Shown here in pieces: positions 46,997 to 56,514 of a DNA stretch of 64,000 bases. This DNA comes from Pseudoalteromonas phenolica (GTDB lineage: Bacteria; Pseudomonadota; Gammaproteobacteria; Enterobacterales; Alteromonadaceae): the NCBI RefSeq assembly GCF_005886345.1, contig NZ_PNEC01000023.1, positions 48,067 to 112,066 of the forward strand, given 5' to 3'. How positions within the stretch are numbered: the stretch's first letter is position 1; each line of letters starts with the position of its first letter. A program made the translations under genes and the position numbers. The notes under the pieces are model-generated. The model was given only the letters and a program-made list of their open reading frames with translations, made no database searches and was not told the DNA's origin.

Positions 46997-47919
46997 AATT
47001 GTAGTAATAAAGGTTGGCGGATTGAGTCTTCCTCGTTTAGTAGCTCATGTTTAGACAATGCAAACTCTGAAAAGGTTACTTCCGAGTTATTTTGCATACT
47101 GAACCATAACTTGGTTGCTTGGTTATTTACAATAGAATCTTGCTCAGCCAAAGCTACATGAAGAGGAATCGGGTTATTTAAGCTAGGTAATTGTGAGGTC
47201 CAATTAAGGGCTGCTTGTAACCACGCAAAACTTACCCCGCCAAGTTGTAAGTGTGAATGCTCAGTATAGAGCGCTCTAAATTGAGCATATCGCTCAGGGT
47301 TATTCGTTAAGTCGTTATCAATGAACGGCTTATCTTTGTAGTCAGACTGTCCAAAAGCATAGTGCTTTGAAAACCCCAAACTACTTGCTGACTGGGTTAT
47401 CCATCGAGCAACTTTGTTTGGAAAAGGTGCGGTATTAATGCCCAGCATAGGTGCACAGATAAATGCGCCAATGGCATTGCTTTGATAGCGAGATAAATAA
47501 TCACAACAAATTGCGCCACCCATGGAGTGAGCAAGTAAAAATATATGCTTATTGGTACTAGGCTTTACTACTTGCTCCATAAATATATTTAGGTCATCAG
47601 CATAGTCTTCAAAATGTTCTATATAGCCCATTTGCTTATTTGTAGTTAAACGTTCTGACTGCCCTTGCCCAATATGATCGCAACAATATACCGCAATATT
47701 ATTTTGCGTTAGCTCCCAAATAAGCTCTCGATATTTATGGCTTGCTTCTATTCTGCCGGCAATTAACACCACCGCATACTCAACATGTTCGGGAGTATGT
47801 ATAGTGTAAAACAAGCGGCCTTTCTTGCCTGATAGCTGCTTATGTATCCCTTTTTGCCAATGTTGCTCTATGGTTTGAATATGGTCATCTAGTTTATTTG
47901 AGTAGCTGTAAAAGGTCAT
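46945..47919 (-). CDS. Alpha/beta hydrolase, lysophospholipase-like
   Basis: A 324-residue serine hydrolase. The nucleophile elbow is AHSMGG, with DHIGQGQSERL and the late acid and His regions (VALAEQDSIVNNQ, ALSKHELLNEED) of the PldB/monoglyceride lipase group. No signal peptide is seen. Its start overlaps the end of the Cpx-like kinase gene by 4 bp (ATGA), so it belongs to the cpxR-cpxA operon and may act on membrane lysolipids during envelope stress. The substrate is inferred. Its 3' end overlaps fieF on the other strand. Confidence 0.88.
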   Translation of the reverse strand: MTFYSYSNKLDDHIQTIEQHWQKGIHKQLSGKKGRLFYTIHTPEHVEYAVVLIAGRIEASHKYRELIWELTQNNIAVYCCDHIGQGQSERLTTNKQMGYIEHFEDYADDLNIFMEQVVKPSTNKHIFLLAHSMGGAICCDYLSRYQSNAIGAFICAPMLGINTAPFPNKVARWITQSASSLGFSKHYAFGQSDYKDKPFIDNDLTNNPERYAQFRALYTEHSHLQLGGVSFAWLQAALNWTSQLPSLNNPIPLHVALAEQDSIVNNQATKLWFSMQNNSEVTFSEFALSKHELLNEEDSIRQPLLLQFYDFCESHTSSDIDTGS

Positions 47920-49313
47920 ATTGGTAGCGTGATAGTCACGATCAGTCCATGAGGTTGATGATTTGCAAATTGTACATTGCCTCGGTGTGCGATAAGCGCC
48001 CGTTTGGCAATGGCTAAACCTAAGCCAATTCCACCAGATTGTCGAGCTCTAGCGTTATCGGTTCGATAAAAAGCATTGCCTAACTCACACAAAGTCGTTT
48101 CATCGACACCTTGGCCATCATCTTGAATGCTAATTACTAACCTATTACCTTGCTCTAACGCAGTAAATTGTATATTTGATTGTGCATATTTAATCGCATT
48201 TCGCAGGATATTTTCTATCGCAGAGCTTATCAGCATTGCATCACAACTAAGCTCAATGTTTGGCATGGCATTTTGGGTTAAGGTTTTCTGATGCTGTTGA
48301 GCTTCAAATTGTGCGTTTAAGAGCAATTCATTTAATAAGCTTGTTAAACTTATTGGTGCAATATTGAGTGGGTGATTGGTATATTCTAAACGTGACAAAG
48401 TGAGAACGTCAGTCAGCATTTTATCTAAACAATGTGCTTCTTTTTCTATTCGCTCTAGGTAAGTTTGAGTTGTTTCATTGGCGTTGTCTTGTGCCATGGC
48501 ATTGGCTAAATTTAATCGAGTTAATGGTGTTCGCAGTTCATGGGATACATCCGCCAGCAATTGTTTATGAGCCTGAATACTATGCGTGAGCTTATCTGCC
48601 ATAAAGTTAAAGTCATGGATCAACTGAGCAACCTCATCTTGACGCTTAGTAGTTACATCAACTCGACTATCAAGTTCTCCTTCTGCTAATCGTCTGGCAC
48701 TGCGACTTAAGGTGTTAAGAGGTAAGATCAAATAAATAGTTAAGAACACACTCAATATGACCGAGGGAATAAATACCGCTAAAAGTTTCATCCAAACAGG
48801 CAGCATTCGGATGGAATGAAAAATCATAGATTTTGGAAGCGGCTTTATTTGATATAGACGATAGTGTTCTTGATGAATCGACACATCAAGAGGGCCAAAA
48901 GCGATATAGCGAGCCGTCCTGGTTTGGCTGGGCGGGTTTTGAGTGCCAATATCATTCAAGATTGATAGGTTTAAGTTTGTTTCGTTATTCCCCGTGACTA
49001 CGCTCTTATCGATATTATCATTGACCAATAAAATTAAGCTATGGCGAGACAAACGAGGGTGGTCGACAGCCTGCTGTAAGCTTTTATCTCTGTTCTCAAC
49101 AAGGCGAACTAGATTTCGCTTTAAGTGCTGTAAGCTATCTAAATGTCTACCTTGTAAAGGCGCATTGTCCAGCAATTCGCCTTGAATTCGTGTGAATAAT
49201 ACAAGCAGTAAAAAGATGCAGGCAATGGTTAACCAAAACCCAGCAAATGCTTTGTAAAATAAGCGGCTACTTAAAACTTGTTTAAAGTCAGCTTTACTGA
49301 GCCAAAAAGACAT
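47916..49313 (-). CDS. cpxA: Envelope-stress sensor histidine kinase, CpxA-like
   Basis: A 465-residue inner-membrane kinase: first membrane helix (FYKAFAGFWLTIACIFLLLVLF), a periplasmic domain of about 125 residues, a second helix (LLAVFIPSVILSVFLTIYLILPL), HAMP, HisKA with ADVSHELRTPLTRL, and HATPase (NILRNAIKYAQSN, DDGQGVD, GGIGLGLAIAKRAL). The frame extends 32 codons upstream, but GAGG lies 7 nt before the ATG at 49313. It overlaps cpxR by 20 bp and the hydrolase by 4 bp. The Cpx name rests on the domain plan, the partner regulator and the divergent Spy/CpxP-like gene. Confidence 0.87.
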   Translation of the reverse strand: MSFWLSKADFKQVLSSRLFYKAFAGFWLTIACIFLLLVLFTRIQGELLDNAPLQGRHLDSLQHLKRNLVRLVENRDKSLQQAVDHPRLSRHSLILLVNDNIDKSVVTGNNETNLNLSILNDIGTQNPPSQTRTARYIAFGPLDVSIHQEHYRLYQIKPLPKSMIFHSIRMLPVWMKLLAVFIPSVILSVFLTIYLILPLNTLSRSARRLAEGELDSRVDVTTKRQDEVAQLIHDFNFMADKLTHSIQAHKQLLADVSHELRTPLTRLNLANAMAQDNANETTQTYLERIEKEAHCLDKMLTDVLTLSRLEYTNHPLNIAPISLTSLLNELLLNAQFEAQQHQKTLTQNAMPNIELSCDAMLISSAIENILRNAIKYAQSNIQFTALEQGNRLVISIQDDGQGVDETTLCELGNAFYRTDNARARQSGGIGLGLAIAKRALIAHRGNVQFANHQPHGLIVTITLPI

Positions 49314-49977
49314 AACCGCTGCCTCGCATAGTTTGAATACAATTAGCTGCACTATGTTGCGCAATCTTTTTACGTAAATTACTGACGTGCATATCAATTG
49401 AGCGGTCAAATGGTGCGAGCCGACGCCCCAGTACTTCTTGGCTTATGGTTTCTTTTGTGACAACTTTGCCAACTTGGGCCATTAATAATTGCAGTACAGA
49501 AAACTCAGTGCCGGTTAAGGTAAGTTGTGCCTTATTTACGTGAACAGTGCGAGCAGCTAAATTCAGAGATACATGGTTATATTCGAGTATTTCGGCAATT
49601 TCAGATTGTTTTACAAACTCAACTCGGCGAGTTATGGCATTTATTCTGGCTAATAATTCTCGATGATTAAAAGGTTTTGAGATGTAATCATCAGCACCTA
49701 GCTCTAAACCAAAAATACGATCAAAGTCATCTCCTTTGGCTGTTAGCATGATCACAGGTGTAAGGTGGGTCATTCGAAGGCGCTTTAACACTTCAAAGCC
49801 ATCAATTTTTGGCAGCATAATATCTAATAAAATTACATCAAACTGTTCAGTTTGTGCCACTGAGACACCCGCTTCGCCATCGAATGCTTGAGATACAGAA
49901 TGCCCCTGACTTTGCAAATATTCACATAGTAAGTTACTGAGTTCGAGATCGTCTTCTATGAGGAGTAATTGGCTCAT
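49294..49977 (-). CDS. cpxR: OmpR-family response regulator, CpxR-like
   Basis: A 227-residue regulator: receiver with E8/D9/D10, acceptor D52 (VILLDIMLP) and KPFNHREL, then a winged-helix domain (LTLTGTEFSVLQLLMAQVGKVVTKETISQEVLGRRLAPFDRSIDMHVSNLRKKI), closely resembling CpxR. Regulates envelope-stress genes in other bacteria. The intergenic region in front carries a GTAAA tandem on this strand and faces a CpxP/Spy-like gene, which supports both autoregulation and the Cpx assignment. Confidence 0.9.
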   Translation of the reverse strand: MSQLLLIEDDLELSNLLCEYLQSQGHSVSQAFDGEAGVSVAQTEQFDVILLDIMLPKIDGFEVLKRLRMTHLTPVIMLTAKGDDFDRIFGLELGADDYISKPFNHRELLARINAITRRVEFVKQSEIAEILEYNHVSLNLAARTVHVNKAQLTLTGTEFSVLQLLMAQVGKVVTKETISQEVLGRRLAPFDRSIDMHVSNLRKKIAQHSAANCIQTMRGSGYVFLAQ

Positions 49978-50041
49978 GCTATACCTAACAACTAATACGT
50001 TATTGTTTTAGTGTACTGATTATCACATCAGATTGCAGAAC

Positions 50042-50057
50042 TTTACACACTCTTTAC
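50042..50057 (-). promoter_or_regulatory. CpxR-type tandem GTAAA site
   Basis: On the minus strand GTAAA-N6-GTAAA, close to the CpxR consensus of two GTAAA repeats about five bases apart. It lies between the divergent cpxR-like and cpxP-like genes, 65 bp from the first and 70 bp from the second, so it could control both. Confidence 0.65.
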
Positions 50058-50126
50058 GTTCCCTTGCGTTACTTTGCATTGCACTTGATAAGCTTAATAT
50101 CAAGTTAACCCGAGAGAGAATAAGTT

Positions 50127-50561
50127 ATGAAATTATCAACCATTTTGAGCGCTGTGATATTAACCGGTAGTATTTTGACAACCCTAGCGGTAAATGCCAA
50201 AGGTCAGGGTCATGGAGACTTTTTATTATCAAAACGTGCTGTTGCTGCACTTGACTTAACCGTTGACCAACAGACCCAAATCAAATCCATCATTGATGAA
50301 TTGAGAGTAGATAAAAAGGCATTTAAATCAGAGAGAAAAGCGAATAGAGAGGCCTTTCGAGCCTTAGTGGAGGCCGAAAGTTTTGATGAAGAACAAGCTA
50401 AAGCATTAATGGCTGATATTAAAGCAGAGCGTTCTGAAAAAATGTTGGCTCATCTAAAAAGTCGCCATCAAATTTGGCAGTTGCTTACCGTTGAGCAAAG
50501 AGAAAAACTAGCCGAATTGCGCGAAAAGCGAAAAAATAAGCAAGGTAGTCACCATAATTAA
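50127..50561 (+). CDS. Spy/CpxP-family periplasmic protein
   Basis: A 144-residue exported helical protein with signal MKLSTILSAVILTGSILTTLAVNA. It has two LTxxQ motifs (LDLTVDQQTQIKSII and LLTVEQREKLAELR), the hallmark of Spy/CpxP proteins, and long charged helices between them. CpxP binds the sensor domain of CpxA and dampens the response, and Spy is a chaperone. Divergent position from cpxR-cpxA makes the CpxP role more likely. The tail is Lys- and His-rich. Confidence 0.9.
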   Translation: MKLSTILSAVILTGSILTTLAVNAKGQGHGDFLLSKRAVAALDLTVDQQTQIKSIIDELRVDKKAFKSERKANREAFRALVEAESFDEEQAKALMADIKAERSEKMLAHLKSRHQIWQLLTVEQREKLAELREKRKNKQGSHHN

Positions 50562-50577
50562 TTGTTATCATTACAAA

Positions 50578-50612
50578 GCAAAAAGCATGACCATATCGGT
50601 CATGCTTTTTGC
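50578..50612. terminator. Bidirectional terminator between cpxP-like gene and yacG
   Basis: A perfect 15-bp stem (GCAAAAAGCATGACC with its complement) around ATATC. The stem itself includes A and T runs on its flanks, so it can act both ways between two converging genes. Confidence 0.88.
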
Positions 50613-50633
50613 TGTTCTGTATAACCTGTGAAT

Positions 50634-50873
50634 TTAATGAAAGAAGTTATCATTTTTGGCTAGCATAGCTTCAATGTCTTCAATCATATCTTGTTTAGCT
50701 TGCTCATCGAGCTCTTCGCTAGCAGAGAGCTTACTTGATATCTTGTTATTTTCTTCAGACCATTCGCCTAAATCAATTAACTGACAACGCTTTGAACAAA
50801 AAGGGCGGTGAGGGCTTTGCTCACCCCATACGACATCTGCTTGGCAAGTCGGGCATTTTACAACTGTGGCCAT
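50634..50873 (-). CDS. yacG: DNA gyrase inhibitor YacG
   Basis: A 79-residue zinc protein: CPTC near the start and CSKRC at about residue 29, then [13 protein letters not shown]. In E. coli it binds GyrB and blocks gyrase. Three consecutive ATGs and an earlier GTG (50903) are in frame; the last ATG gives the family length before the first Cys. It closes the pilus-coaE gene row, but directly follows pilB here instead of zapD. Confidence 0.92.
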   Translation of the reverse strand: MATVVKCPTCQADVVWGEQSPHRPFCSKRCQLIDLGEWSEENNKISSKLSASEELDEQAKQDMIEDIEAMLAKNDNFFH

Positions 50874-50967
50874 CATCATTCTCTGTTGATTCGGTTTGGC
50901 CACAGTGTAATTAAAACCAATGCGCTTTGCTACCAGATACTAGATTATAGCGCCTAGAATTAAGTAT

Positions 50968-52650
50968 CTAGAAACTGGTTACTCGGTTTATTTCTGCCAA
51001 AGAGGTGACGCCCGCAGCGGCTTTTTTTAGACCCGAAATACGTAAGTTTGCAAACCCAGCTTTTGCAGCCATTTCAGCGATTTGAATCGAGTTACCACCT
51101 TCCATAATGACTTGAGCGATTTCAGGCGTGATTTTTACAACTTCATAGACACCAACACGACCTTTATAGCCTTCAGTACAGTGATCACAGCCATTGGCTT
51201 TGTATAGCGTGACATCACTGATCCCCGCTTTCACAAAACCTTGGCGATTGAGTTCTTCTTCAGGCAAGGTTTCAGGTGTTTTACATTTGGGGCATAAACG
51301 ACGCGCTAGACGTTGTGCGATGATCAAGCTGATAGAACTCGCTACGTTATAGGCAGGTACACCCATATTAAGTAAGCGGGTTAAGGTTTCTGGCGCTGAG
51401 TTAGTGTGTAGTGTACTCATCACTAAGTGACCAGTTTGTGCTGCTTTAATAGAGATCTCGGCAGTTTCTAAATCACGGATCTCACCAACCATCACCACAT
51501 CGGGATCTTGACGTAAGAAGGCTTTAAGCGCATTAGCGAAGGTCATATCTGCTTTTGGGTTGATCTGAACCTGGTTAATACCCTCAAGATTGATCTCGAC
51601 CGGATCTTCAGCGGTACTAATATTTCGCTCCGGCTTATTGAGAATATTTAAGCCCGTATACAGTGAAACTGTTTTACCAGAACCGGTAGGACCGGTAACT
51701 AAGATCATACCCTGAGGTTGTGCCAGTGCATTCATATAGAGGGCTTTTTGTTCAGGTTCGTAACCTAATACATCAATGCCAAGCATGGCACTTGATGAAT
51801 CAAGAATACGCATAACGATTTTTTCACCCCATAAGGTAGGTAGGGTACTGACACGAAAATCGATGCTTTTACGATCTGAAATCTTTAATTTAATACGGCC
51901 ATCTTGCGGCTTACGTTTTTCGGCAATATCTAAGCGAGACATAACTTTGATACGGGCCGATAAACGCGTTGATAAACTGGTTGGCGGGCTGGCCATTTCG
52001 TGTAGCATGCCATCGATACGAAAGCGAATACGGTATTTGTGTTCGTATGGCTCAAAGTGTAAATCTGATGCGCCTTTTTTAATGGCATCCATTAATATTT
52101 TATTGATGTAGACAATGATAGGGGCATCATCTTTGTCTTTTTCATCGTTGGTGTCTTGCTGTTGTTGAGTATCTTCAACATCCATGCCCGAGAATTCTTT
52201 AAAATCATCCTCGCTCATAGAGATGCCACCGTTGGCATCAAACAGTTGATCTATTTTTTGTTCAAGTTGCTTGTAATCAACGACTACAACTTCACACTGT
52301 AAGCCTGTGCTAAACTCGAAATTTTCAAATGCACCATAATCGGTCGGATCAGAGGTGGCGATGAAGAGCTTTCTGCCTTTTTTAACCAATGGCAGTAGAT
52401 GATGTTGGCGAATGAGTTTTTCTTTAATGAGCTCTTTTGACAACTGTTCAACATCAAAATCCCTGAGATCAAACATGGGCACACGGAATAAATCTAAACA
52501 TTGCTCGGCAAGTTCTTGACCTGTCATGCCACTGCACAAGCAAATAAGTTCTGCCGTCGAATGTGCTTCAGCTTGTTTTAATTTCAATTGCTCTGCTGTA
52601 ATTCGGCCGAGCGTAATGAACTTCCGTAAAAGGGGTGAGTGATGTTCCAT
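50968..52650 (-). CDS. pilB: Type IV pilus assembly ATPase PilB
   Basis: A 560-residue hexameric ATPase that powers pilus extension. It has an N-terminal MshEN-type domain, [22 protein letters not shown], Walker [13 protein letters not shown], the Asp box, Walker [13 protein letters not shown] and the His box [13 protein letters not shown], then a zinc-binding tetracysteine loop (CPKCKTPE ... CDHC). The N-terminal MshEN domain in related ATPases binds c-di-GMP. Unusual place: it lies after coaE and before yacG, apart from pilA-pilC-pilD. Confidence 0.96.
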   Translation of the reverse strand: MEHHSPLLRKFITLGRITAEQLKLKQAEAHSTAELICLCSGMTGQELAEQCLDLFRVPMFDLRDFDVEQLSKELIKEKLIRQHHLLPLVKKGRKLFIATSDPTDYGAFENFEFSTGLQCEVVVVDYKQLEQKIDQLFDANGGISMSEDDFKEFSGMDVEDTQQQQDTNDEKDKDDAPIIVYINKILMDAIKKGASDLHFEPYEHKYRIRFRIDGMLHEMASPPTSLSTRLSARIKVMSRLDIAEKRKPQDGRIKLKISDRKSIDFRVSTLPTLWGEKIVMRILDSSSAMLGIDVLGYEPEQKALYMNALAQPQGMILVTGPTGSGKTVSLYTGLNILNKPERNISTAEDPVEINLEGINQVQINPKADMTFANALKAFLRQDPDVVMVGEIRDLETAEISIKAAQTGHLVMSTLHTNSAPETLTRLLNMGVPAYNVASSISLIIAQRLARRLCPKCKTPETLPEEELNRQGFVKAGISDVTLYKANGCDHCTEGYKGRVGVYEVVKITPEIAQVIMEGGNSIQIAEMAAKAGFANLRISGLKKAAAGVTSLAEINRVTSF

Positions 52651-52783
52651 AATGCCTCTATGACGACTTGAACTGTGTTTAGCTTAGCAAAAAATTAGAA
52701 AGCAAAAAACAGACCTATCTCAAAGTATTAACTTTCTATCTCATTTGCTGCTTATTACGAAACAATGAATTAGAAAGACCAAA

Positions 52784-53395
52784 TTATCGCTTGCTTGTGG
52801 CCGCTAGTTTTAGAAACGTCTCATGAAATTCTTCTAGCTCTGCCAGTACGGTGTCTATGTCGCGGTGGTTGTTGAGTATAGAGTCTGCGCTTTGGCGCTT
52901 TTCTTCGCGAGGCATTTGCGCGGCGATAATACTCTTAACTTGTTCTTTACTGACGATATCTCTGGCAGAGGTACGGGTGATCTGCACCTCTACAGGCACA
53001 TCCACTAACAAAGTATGGTGACATAAAGCATCTAATTGGTTTTCAAATAAAAGCGGTGCACTTAATACTACATAAGGGCTGGTTGCATTGGCCAATTGAG
53101 ATGTAATGTTTTGTCTGATCAGTGGGTGAAGTAAATTATTAAGCCAAGTTTTTTGCTCTATATCGCAAAAAATTATTTCACGTAATTTGGCGCGATCTAA
53201 TGCGCCATCAGGTAACAAAATATCTTGACCAAAACGAGTTACGATTTTATCTAGCCCTTCAGAGCCAATCGCGACAACTTCTCGGGCAATAATGTCAGCA
53301 TCGACAATATCAATGTCTAAGCTCGCTAGATGGTTAGACACTAAAGTTTTACCTGCGCCTATGCCACCGGTTAATCCTAAGATCCAATTACTCAT
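52784..53395 (-). CDS. coaE: Dephospho-CoA kinase
   Basis: Phosphorylates dephospho-CoA in the last step of CoA synthesis. The 203-residue protein has the P-loop GLTGGIGAGKTLVSN, DADIIAREVV and the LID-like RQSADSILNN. It follows pilD by 18 bp, the usual linkage. Confidence 0.96.
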   Translation of the reverse strand: MSNWILGLTGGIGAGKTLVSNHLASLDIDIVDADIIAREVVAIGSEGLDKIVTRFGQDILLPDGALDRAKLREIIFCDIEQKTWLNNLLHPLIRQNITSQLANATSPYVVLSAPLLFENQLDALCHHTLLVDVPVEVQITRTSARDIVSKEQVKSIIAAQMPREEKRQSADSILNNHRDIDTVLAELEEFHETFLKLAATSKR

Positions 53396-53413
53396 GGGGA
53401 GACCTCAACCATG

Positions 53414-54301
53414 TTAGCCTAAAAGATTGAAATACCAAGTTTGTATTTCTACGCCATATAAAATGGTTAACCAACCTGCAATTGCTAGATAAGGGCCAAA
53501 TGGGATTGGTGTGCTATGTTCTTTGCCTTGCACAGCCAGCTGAATACTACCAATGACAGCCCCCACGACACTTGATAGTAAAACAATGGTTAAAATAGCC
53601 TGCCAGCCAAGTAACGCTCCGAATATCGCAAGTAGCTTAAAGTCGCCATAGCCCATACCTTCTTTTCCGGTTAGTAGCTTAAATGCCCAGAATACCGTCC
53701 ACAAGCTTAAATAACCGACTGCGGCACCAACAATGGCTTCACTGGGTGATATGGTATAACCCAATACACTGGCGATAAGTGCAAGCCATACAAGAGGTAG
53801 AGTGAGATGATCAGGAAGTAGCATGTGATCGATATCGATAAAAATAAGCGCGACCAATACCCAAGTGATAAAAATATAAAGTAAACCTAGCTCAGTTGCA
53901 CCAAATTGCAGGGCAACCCAAAGTGAAGCCAACGCAGTACCAAGTTCTACTAAAGGATAACGAATAGAGATTTTAGCCGAGCAGCTGGCACATTTGCCCT
54001 TTAGCATTAACCAGCCCAGCAAAGGGATATTATGCCAAGCTTTGATCGGTGTTTTGCAATGAGGGCAAGTCGAGTTGGGTTTGATTAAGTTGAATTGTTT
54101 CGTGCTATTTTCAAGTTTATTTTTATTTTTCAGCTCATCAGCTAATGAGAGTCGACATTCATTGTGAAACTCACGCTGCATCATAATAGGTAAGCGATAA
54201 ATCACCACGTTTAAGAAGCTGCCAATACATAGGCTAACTAAGCCAATGGTAAGGAGGAAAAACCACTGCTGGGTTTGCATTAAATAAATTACTTCTTGCA
54301 T
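53414..54301 (-). CDS. pilD: Prepilin peptidase PilD
   Basis: Cleaves the leader of type IV prepilins and methylates the new N-terminus. The 295-residue polytopic membrane protein has the N-terminal methylase domain with SFLNVVIYRLP and the zinc cysteines CPHC and CASC, and the two catalytic aspartates in DIDHMLLPD and GYGDFKLL. A second ATG seven codons in is possible as start. It may also process other pseudopilins. Confidence 0.95.
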   Translation of the reverse strand: MQEVIYLMQTQQWFFLLTIGLVSLCIGSFLNVVIYRLPIMMQREFHNECRLSLADELKNKNKLENSTKQFNLIKPNSTCPHCKTPIKAWHNIPLLGWLMLKGKCASCSAKISIRYPLVELGTALASLWVALQFGATELGLLYIFITWVLVALIFIDIDHMLLPDHLTLPLVWLALIASVLGYTISPSEAIVGAAVGYLSLWTVFWAFKLLTGKEGMGYGDFKLLAIFGALLGWQAILTIVLLSSVVGAVIGSIQLAVQGKEHSTPIPFGPYLAIAGWLTILYGVEIQTWYFNLLG

Positions 54302-54336
54302 TAAAACATCACTTTAAAAGCAAACGAAAACGGGGC

Positions 54337-55572
54337 TTAAACCACAGAGCCCAGTTGGAAGATAGGTAAGTACATGGCAATGATAAGACCACCAACCAGC
54401 ACGGCTAATACACCCATGATCAGAGGCTCAAGCAGGCTAGAAAGACCATCAACTGCATCATCGACTTCCTGTTCGTAAATATTGGCTACTTTTTCTAACA
54501 TGCCATCAAGTGCACCTGATTCTTCACCAATCGAGACCATTTGGATCACCATGTCAGGAAAGAGCTTAGAGTTACGCATCGCCCAGTTCATTTGGTTACC
54601 TGAGCTCACCTCAGCTTTGATTTCGGTAATGGCATTTTTATAGATCACATTACCCGATGCGCCTGCGGCTGAATCAAGTGCGTCAACCAAGGGGACGCCT
54701 GCTGCAAAGGTGGTCGATAAGGTTCGTGCATAACGGGCAACCGCGGCTTTGTGTAAGATCATCCCGACAACAGGCAGTTGTAATACCAGTCTGTCGTTAA
54801 AGTGGCGAACAGCAGCGGAGCGAATGAGGGCTTCTTTATAAGAATAAATACTAATACCAATGATGCCTACAATAATCCACCAGGCCTCTTGCATAAACTC
54901 AGAGATGCCAATCACAAATAGGGTGAATGCAGGGAGCTCAGCGCCAAAGCTGCTAAAAATATCTTGGAATTGGGGTACCACAAAAATAAGTAAAATAGAG
55001 GTTACAATCAGCGCCACTACAACAACGGCGATTGGGTAGAACATGGCCTTTTTAATTTTTGACTTTAACGCTTCAGCTTTTTCTTTATAGACAGCAACAC
55101 GGTCAAAAATTTTATCAAGGGCACCAGACTGTTCCCCTGAGTGAATAAGGTCGCAATAGAGTTCATCAAAATAACGGGGGTATACACGTAAAGCTTGAGC
55201 TAGAGGGTGACCGGCTTTTACTTCATCGGCAATACTACCAACGAGTTTACTTAAACTTTTGTTTTTTGCCCCAGATGAAATCATTTCTAAAGATTGAATA
55301 AGCGGTACGCCCGCGGTCAGCATGGTGGCAATTTGTCGTGTGAAAATCGCAATGTCTTTGGCGGTAATCTTTTGGCCACCTGCACCTATACCAAATAAAG
55401 GTTTAGGTTTGCGTTTTACTTTAGAGGGGGTAATGCCTTGTTTACGAAGCTGCGCTTTAACAAGGGCAATGCTAGTACCTGTCATTTCGCCTTCGAGCTT
55501 TTTGCCTCGTGCGCTTAAACCGGTCCACTGAAAGGTATCGAGTTTATCTACGTTATCTTTATCTTTTTTCAT
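54337..55572 (-). CDS. pilC: Type IV pilus inner-membrane platform protein PilC
   Basis: A 411-residue inner-membrane protein with two T2SF (GspF) domains, each with the pattern FTRQIATMLTAGVPLIQSLEMI and YARTLSTTFAAGVPLVDALDSA, and three hydrophobic segments. It couples the PilB ATPase to the pilus base. It follows pilA after a hairpin that should lower read-through. Confidence 0.95.
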   Translation of the reverse strand: MKKDKDNVDKLDTFQWTGLSARGKKLEGEMTGTSIALVKAQLRKQGITPSKVKRKPKPLFGIGAGGQKITAKDIAIFTRQIATMLTAGVPLIQSLEMISSGAKNKSLSKLVGSIADEVKAGHPLAQALRVYPRYFDELYCDLIHSGEQSGALDKIFDRVAVYKEKAEALKSKIKKAMFYPIAVVVVALIVTSILLIFVVPQFQDIFSSFGAELPAFTLFVIGISEFMQEAWWIIVGIIGISIYSYKEALIRSAAVRHFNDRLVLQLPVVGMILHKAAVARYARTLSTTFAAGVPLVDALDSAAGASGNVIYKNAITEIKAEVSSGNQMNWAMRNSKLFPDMVIQMVSIGEESGALDGMLEKVANIYEQEVDDAVDGLSSLLEPLIMGVLAVLVGGLIIAMYLPIFQLGSVV

Positions 55573-55579
55573 AAATAAC

Positions 55580-55606
55580 CAAAAAGGGCTGAATAAACAG
55601 CCCTTT
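55580..55606 (-). terminator. Hairpin between pilA and pilC
   Basis: AAAGGGCTG and CAGCCCTTT pair around six bases; on the minus strand the stem ends in TTTTT. It lies 18 bp after the pilA stop and probably makes pilA mRNA much more abundant than that of pilC. Confidence 0.8.
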
Positions 55607-55623
55607 AAGTTAGTGCGTTAAAA

Positions 55624-56124
55624 TTAACGACAGCTAGCTGGTAAGTATTTGGCTTCAACACCATTAGTACCAGCTGAAGCACAAACCCAAGCTCTCACAG
55701 CAGATAATTCACCACCAGTGGCTGTGTGAAAGTTTTTTGCAGCTGCAGCAGTACTAGCGTCAGCATTTAGGTAGGGAGTTAGAGTAATGTTTACGTTAGT
55801 ACCTAGCTGAGGGATATTTTGAGCTGCGATAGTGATTACACCGTCAGCTGACGTTTGAATTGATGCAACATACTGTGAAATACCACCTGTAGGTGCAGCT
55901 TCACCACAACCAAAGCCATTGGCAGTTGGAGCTGCTCTTAAGCCTGTTTGAGAAACTTCTGAAATAGCTGTTTTACAAGTTGTTCCAGCAAGTATTACTT
56001 CGCTCAACTTAGCGCGAGCTGTGTAGTCTTGATAAGCAGGCAATGCGATTGCAGCTAGAATACCGATGATTGCAACTACAATCATTAATTCGATTAGGGT
56101 AAAACCCTTTTGATTTTGCGTCAT
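55624..56124 (-). CDS. pilA: Type IV major pilin PilA
   Basis: A 166-residue type IVa pilin. A six-residue leader (MTQNQKG) is followed by mature [20 protein letters not shown], with the conserved Glu5. The globular part has four cysteines; the C-terminal pair ([19 protein letters not shown]) would form the D-region disulfide. The variable middle is rich in Ala, Thr and Gly, as is usual for marine pilins. AGGAGA precedes the start. Confidence 0.95.
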   Translation of the reverse strand: MTQNQKGFTLIELMIVVAIIGILAAIALPAYQDYTARAKLSEVILAGTTCKTAISEVSQTGLRAAPTANGFGCGEAAPTGGISQYVASIQTSADGVITIAAQNIPQLGTNVNITLTPYLNADASTAAAAKNFHTATGGELSAVRAWVCASAGTNGVEAKYLPASCR

Positions 56125-56514
56125 GATGTGTCTCCTAAAGGAAAATTGCTAACTCACCTTGGTAAGCTAGATTATTAAATTATTGTAACTTAACGCTGTT
56201 TATTACGCTTTATCATTAAAGTCGATGCAACAATAAGTGTTTGCTAATTTAACTCAGCCAGTAAAAAGATTAGTGGCTTATTTTAGGTTAGCGTTAATGT
56301 TTTCACTACCTTAATAGTTAACTCTGTTCTCGACAAGTGTAAATAATAGTATATTCCTATTTTTTAAACTTGCACTACAAACAAGGGCTTATAATAACAC
56401 CTATGACAGCAAAATAAATTAATAATTTGTTACCATATTCGTGTTAAGTGTTTCATTAGATTAGCTTTAACTGCAATTGTCAATAATTGCACAATTTATT
56501 CTTGTTACACACAA
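56125..56514. other. Intergenic region ahead of pilA
   Basis: 390 AT-rich bases without a gene, on the minus strand between nadC and pilA. It should hold the pilA promoter. I looked for the sigma-54 pattern that many pilA genes use and found only a poor match. Confidence 0.5.

Noticed and set aside
47916..49977. QseBC- or PmrAB-like identity for the two-component pair
   Set aside because: The regulator sequence, the GTAAA tandem and a divergent LTxxQ protein fit Cpx better, although the domain plan alone would not decide.
56125..56514. Sigma-54 promoter for pilA
   Set aside because: The best candidate on the minus strand has TTGC but lacks the GG of the -24 element at the right spacing, so I do not report it.
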